A DNA stretch of 55,177 nucleotides from Acidovorax sp. Leaf191. GTDB lineage: Bacteria > Pseudomonadota > Gammaproteobacteria > Burkholderiales > Burkholderiaceae_C. Every line of letters starts with the position of its first letter. The stretch's first letter is position 1. Where the stretch lies: positions 1 to 55,177 of the forward strand of contig NZ_LMPT01000012.1 in assembly GCF_001424425.1 (NCBI RefSeq), given 5' to 3'. The notes under the pieces were generated by a model. The model saw only the letters and a program-made list of their open reading frames with translations. It did not search any database and had not been told where the DNA came from. Both the position numbers and the translations under genes were made by a program. Of this stretch, positions 52,289 to 55,177 are shown one piece after another.

Positions 52289-53395
52289 TCAGCGCGCCGC
52301 CACCTCCACCCGCCAGCGCCGGCGCGGCGCGCGCAGCGCATGCCGCTTGCGGTACTCGGCCGGCGCCATGCCGGTGTAGCGCGCAAAGATGCGCCGAAAG
52401 GCCGCCGGGTCCGCATAGCCGCAGGCCACGGCGATGCTGGGCACGCTCTCCAGCGTCACCTCCAGCATCACCCGGGCGCGCGCGCAGCGCAGGCCGTGCA
52501 GGTAGTCCAGCGGCGACTGCGACAGCTCCTGCTGGAAGTGCCGCAGCAGCGTGCGCGTGCTCACCGACGCAGCCTCGGCCAGCCGGGCCAGGGCGTAGGG
52601 CTGGTCCAGGTGCGCCTCCATGAAGGCGATGGCGCGCGCCAGGGTGCTGTCGCGCGTGGCCGGGATGTGCTGCTGCGCGTTGGCCTGCAACGCGGCGCGG
52701 GCGCGCTGGTGGTCGGGTGCCATCACGGACTCGCAGGCGGCGGCCAGTTCCGGGCCCATCGCGTGGCGTACCAGGGCGATGGCCAGCAGATTCACGCTGT
52801 GCGGCAGCGCGCCGCTGAGCCAGGGCCCGTCGTCCGAGACATCCTGGCCCAGGCTGAGGCCGATGCCCGGAAAGTCCCGCTCGAACCCCGCGATGTAGAA
52901 CCACGGCAGGCTCGCCTGGCACCCGTTGAGCCGCCCGCTGTGCGCGGCCAGCCAGGCGCCGTTGCCCACGGTGACCAGCTTGCAACCCGCATCGACCGCA
53001 ATGCCCAGCTGCCGCGACAGCGCGCCGTAGCGGCCCGCCACCGCGCGGATGGCCGGAATGTCCGGCGCGTGGAACGACGGGATGAACAGCGCCTGGGCGG
53101 GCGCGCGGTCGGCCGCCGGGTCGTCTGACTGGGTAGGGGCGGCGCCATAGGCCGCCAGCGGCCCCGGCAACTGCGGCAGGGGCAGGCCCTCGGCGTCCAG
53201 CAGCCGCCAGGCCAGGCGTGGTGCCTGCGCGCCCAGGCGCAAGCCGGCCAGCAGATTCGCGCTGCGCAGCAGGTCGATGAGCTGCAGCGCATTGCCTGCC
53301 GCGGACTCGGGCAGCAAAGGGATGTCGATGCGATACACCGCAGGCTCGGTGCGACCCGTCGTGCCGGCGGGCGGGGGGAAACGTGGAGGCTGCAT
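52289..53395 (-). CDS. AraC-family regulator with DJ-1/PfpI domain (GlxA type)
   Basis: A 368-residue regulator. The N-terminal glutamine-amidotransferase-like domain (about 18-230) includes VDAGCKLVTVGNGAWLAAHS, and the C-terminal double helix-turn-helix (about 255-350) includes LARLAEAASVSTRTLLRHFQ and IAVACGYADPAAFRRIFARY. It is convergent with the chemotaxis gene (12 bp between stops) and divergent from the amidohydrolase gene, whose expression it may control. The ligand is unknown. Confidence 0.88.
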   Translation of the reverse strand: MQPPRFPPPAGTTGRTEPAVYRIDIPLLPESAAGNALQLIDLLRSANLLAGLRLGAQAPRLAWRLLDAEGLPLPQLPGPLAAYGAAPTQSDDPAADRAPAQALFIPSFHAPDIPAIRAVAGRYGALSRQLGIAVDAGCKLVTVGNGAWLAAHSGRLNGCQASLPWFYIAGFERDFPGIGLSLGQDVSDDGPWLSGALPHSVNLLAIALVRHAMGPELAAACESVMAPDHQRARAALQANAQQHIPATRDSTLARAIAFMEAHLDQPYALARLAEAASVSTRTLLRHFQQELSQSPLDYLHGLRCARARVMLEVTLESVPSIAVACGYADPAAFRRIFARYTGMAPAEYRKRHALRAPRRRWRVEVAAR

Positions 53396-53522
53396 GGCGG
53401 TATTGGCTCTTTGGATGGCTATTTTCGCTTGTCATGCAGTGGGGTGCAGCTTTTAGCATGGACGTGCTTTTTTGTTCCATCACGGCTTTGCAAGCTGCCA
53501 CCCACCTTTACGGACCTGCTCC

Positions 53523-54866
53523 ATGCACAAAACCCTTTCTGCCATCGCCCTTGCCGCCGGCCTCGCTGCCAGCGGGCTGGCCGTCGTATCTTCGGCCCAC
53601 GCTCAAGCGCTCGATGCCGCCGGCTTGCAGGCCATCGACACCGCCGTGAACAAGGTAGCGCCCAAGATGGTCAATTGGCGCCGCGACATCCATGCCCACC
53701 CGGAACTGTCGGGCCAGGAGGTGCGCACCGCCAAGCTCGTGGCCGAGCACCTCAAGAAGCTGGGCATGGAGGTGCAGACCAACGTGGGCGGCACCGGCGT
53801 GGTGGGCACTCTGCGCGGCGGGCTGCCGGGCAAGGTGGTGGCGCTGCGGGCCGACATGGACGCATTGCCCGTGCCCGAAAACACCGGCCTGCCGTTCGCC
53901 TCGAAGGTGAAGGCCACCTACCTGGGCAAGGAAGTGCCGGTGATGCACGCCTGCGGCCACGATGCCCACGTGGCCATGCTCATGGGCGCGGCCGAGGCGC
54001 TGGCCGGCATGAAGGCCCAGCTGCCCGGCACCATCAAGTTCATCTTCCAGCCCGCAGAGGAAGGCGCCCCGGTGGAGGCCGACGCCAACGGCAAGGTGCC
54101 CAGCTTCGGCGCCAAGGCCATGGTGGAAGAGGGCGCGATGAAGGACGTGCAGGCCATCTACGGCCTGCACATCACGGCCAACCTGCCGTCCGGCGTGGTG
54201 GGCTACCGCAGCGGCCCGCTGATGGCGGGCTCGGACAACATCAGCATCCAGGTGGAAGGCCGCGGCGGCCACGGCTCGTCGCCCTGGAACGCGGTCGACC
54301 CGGTGGTGGCCGCCAGCCAGGTCGTGCTGGGCCTGCAGACGGTGGTGAGCCGCCAGCTCAACATCAGCCAGGAGCCTGCGGTGGTCACCATCGGCTCCAT
54401 CCACGGCGGCACGCGCTACAACATCATTCCGGACAACGTGGAGCTGCTGGGCACCCTGCGCACCTTCGACGAAGGCATGCGCCAGGAGGCCTTGAAGCGC
54501 ATCACCACCACGGCCGAGCAGATCGCAGCATCGAGCGGCGCCAAGGCCAAGGTGCGCTTCGGGCCCGTGGCCTACCCGGTGACCACCAACCCGGCCGAGC
54601 TGACTGCCGCATCGCTGCCCGCGCTCAAGCTGGCGTCGGGGGGCAAGGCGATGATCATCCCCAAGGTGAGCGGATCGGAAGATTTTTCGGAGTTCCAGAA
54701 GGTGGCTCCCGGCTTCTTCTATTTCCTGGGCGCGCCGCCCAAGGGGGCGGACTTCAACAAGGCACCGTCGAATCACTCGCCGTTGTTCGACATCGATGAA
54801 GACCAGTTGCCGGTGGGGGCGCGCACGCTGGCTGCGCTGGCGGTGGATTTCTTGCAGCGCAAGTAG
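53523..54866 (+). CDS. M20 family amidohydrolase (hippurate hydrolase-like), exported
   Basis: A 447-residue metal-dependent amidohydrolase with a signal peptide to about residue 28 (AAGLAASGLAVVSSAHAQ). RDIHAHPELSGQE, then ALRADMDALPVPE, MHACGHDAHVAMLMGAAEAL and FQPAEEGAP carry the metal-binding Cys, His and Glu residues of the HipO/IAA-amino-acid hydrolase branch. It probably hydrolyses N-acyl or N-aroyl amino acids in the periplasm. An Ala/Asp-rich insertion (VEADANGKVPSFGAK) follows the PAEEG segment. The ATG at 53523 is set by the signal peptide. Confidence 0.88.
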   Translation: MHKTLSAIALAAGLAASGLAVVSSAHAQALDAAGLQAIDTAVNKVAPKMVNWRRDIHAHPELSGQEVRTAKLVAEHLKKLGMEVQTNVGGTGVVGTLRGGLPGKVVALRADMDALPVPENTGLPFASKVKATYLGKEVPVMHACGHDAHVAMLMGAAEALAGMKAQLPGTIKFIFQPAEEGAPVEADANGKVPSFGAKAMVEEGAMKDVQAIYGLHITANLPSGVVGYRSGPLMAGSDNISIQVEGRGGHGSSPWNAVDPVVAASQVVLGLQTVVSRQLNISQEPAVVTIGSIHGGTRYNIIPDNVELLGTLRTFDEGMRQEALKRITTTAEQIAASSGAKAKVRFGPVAYPVTTNPAELTAASLPALKLASGGKAMIIPKVSGSEDFSEFQKVAPGFFYFLGAPPKGADFNKAPSNHSPLFDIDEDQLPVGARTLAALAVDFLQRK

Positions 54867-54963
54867 GGCGTGGGGCTCGGCGCTGGTTGTGGTGGCGACT
54901 GGGGTTGGGGCTCTTCAGGTTGCGTGGATTGGGCTTGTCGGAACCTGAGCTGTTGCAGCCTCG

Positions 54964-55156
54964 CCCGTTCGGGTTGAGTTTGTCGAAGCCTGGGCCTGTG
55001 CCGGTGATCTGCCCGCTATCCGTTCGGGTTGAGCTTGTCGAAACCTGGGTGCTGCTCGCGGGCTCGCTGATTCGGCAGCATGCCCGTGTTGAGTGCGGGA
55101 GCCGGGGTGCGCGCCCGGCGGCGCGGTAACTTTCTCTTGGTTCGCCAAGAGAAAGT
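54964..55156. repeat. Composite dispersed repeat with UUCG hairpin (right end)
   Basis: Two REP-like units (54965-54990 and 55020-55046) are followed by sequence that matches, reverse-complemented, positions 1-88 of the window. At 55129-55156 a perfect 12-bp stem ACTTTCTCTTGG / CCAAGAGAAAGT closes a TTCG tetraloop. No gene is visible between 54867 and the window end. Confidence 0.85.
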
Positions 55157-55177
55157 CACCAAAGAGAAGGCGACCCC

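Noticed and set aside
52289..53395. Functional amidase activity of the DJ-1/PfpI-like domain
   Set aside because: The domain in GlxA-type regulators is normally a ligand sensor, and I see no complete catalytic triad.

Overview
The window is chromosomal DNA from a GC-rich betaproteobacterium, most likely a member of the Comamonadaceae close to Acidovorax. The evidence is high third-position GC, TRAP and Bug-type solute-binding proteins, a protein with an exosortase-H-like signal, and several dispersed repeats that I recall from this family (core GTTCGGGCTGAGCCTGTCGA, and hairpins around GCTTG..CAAGCGCC). I see no tRNA, rRNA, insertion sequence, CRISPR array or prophage. Both ends carry copies of one composite repeat in opposite orientation (1-115 and about 55020-55156).

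Region 1 (321-11543) is a + strand catabolic operon. It holds a TetR regulator, a PECR/AtuG-like SDR, a carboxyltransferase beta subunit, an AlkC-type DNA glycosylase, an acyl-CoA dehydrogenase, an enoyl-CoA hydratase, a biotin carboxylase/carrier alpha subunit, a second acyl-CoA dehydrogenase and, past a REP cluster, a beta-keto acid cleavage enzyme. Gene order, and a glycine where methylcrotonyl-CoA carboxylases have phenylalanine, point to an atu-like (geranyl-CoA type) pathway for branched or isoprenoid acyl-CoAs. The biotin carboxylase gene has an unusual duplicated start with a 38-codon leader ORF. It and the next gene contain in-frame insertions, two of them repeat-derived.

Region 2 (11794-15637) encodes a large cadherin-like/RTX surface protein with an internal exosortase-H-like (midcut) signal, and a LysE-family exporter. 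Region 3 (15829-28326) is mostly on the - strand: a fused hydratase/3-hydroxyacyl-CoA dehydrogenase, a thiolase, a third acyl-CoA dehydrogenase, and an operon livH-livM-livG-livF, acyl-CoA synthetase, branched-chain-type binding protein. Three related palindromes, each between -35-like and -10-like hexamers, lie before the TetR operon (321-350), the third acyl-CoA dehydrogenase (21081-21110) and livH (28295-28322). I infer one TetR regulon joining uptake, CoA activation and beta-oxidation/carboxylation of an unknown branched acid. This is the most interesting system in the window.

Region 4 (28856-35171) is mixed: two thioesterases, a bactofilin, an Atm1-like ABC exporter, a D-2-hydroxyacid dehydrogenase, a DUF1778/GNAT toxin-antitoxin pair and a MazG-like pyrophosphohydrolase. 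Region 5 (35240-47338) is nutrient uptake: a TRAP transporter with a divergent HypT-like LysR regulator, a glutamate/aspartate-type ABC transporter with two binding proteins, an RpiR regulator divergent from an M20 peptidase, and a Bug protein. Region 6 (47478-54866) has pyrC, a DUF3025 protein, htpX behind a sigma-32-type promoter, a chemotaxis receptor behind a sigma-28-like promoter, a GlxA-type AraC regulator and an exported M20 amidohydrolase.
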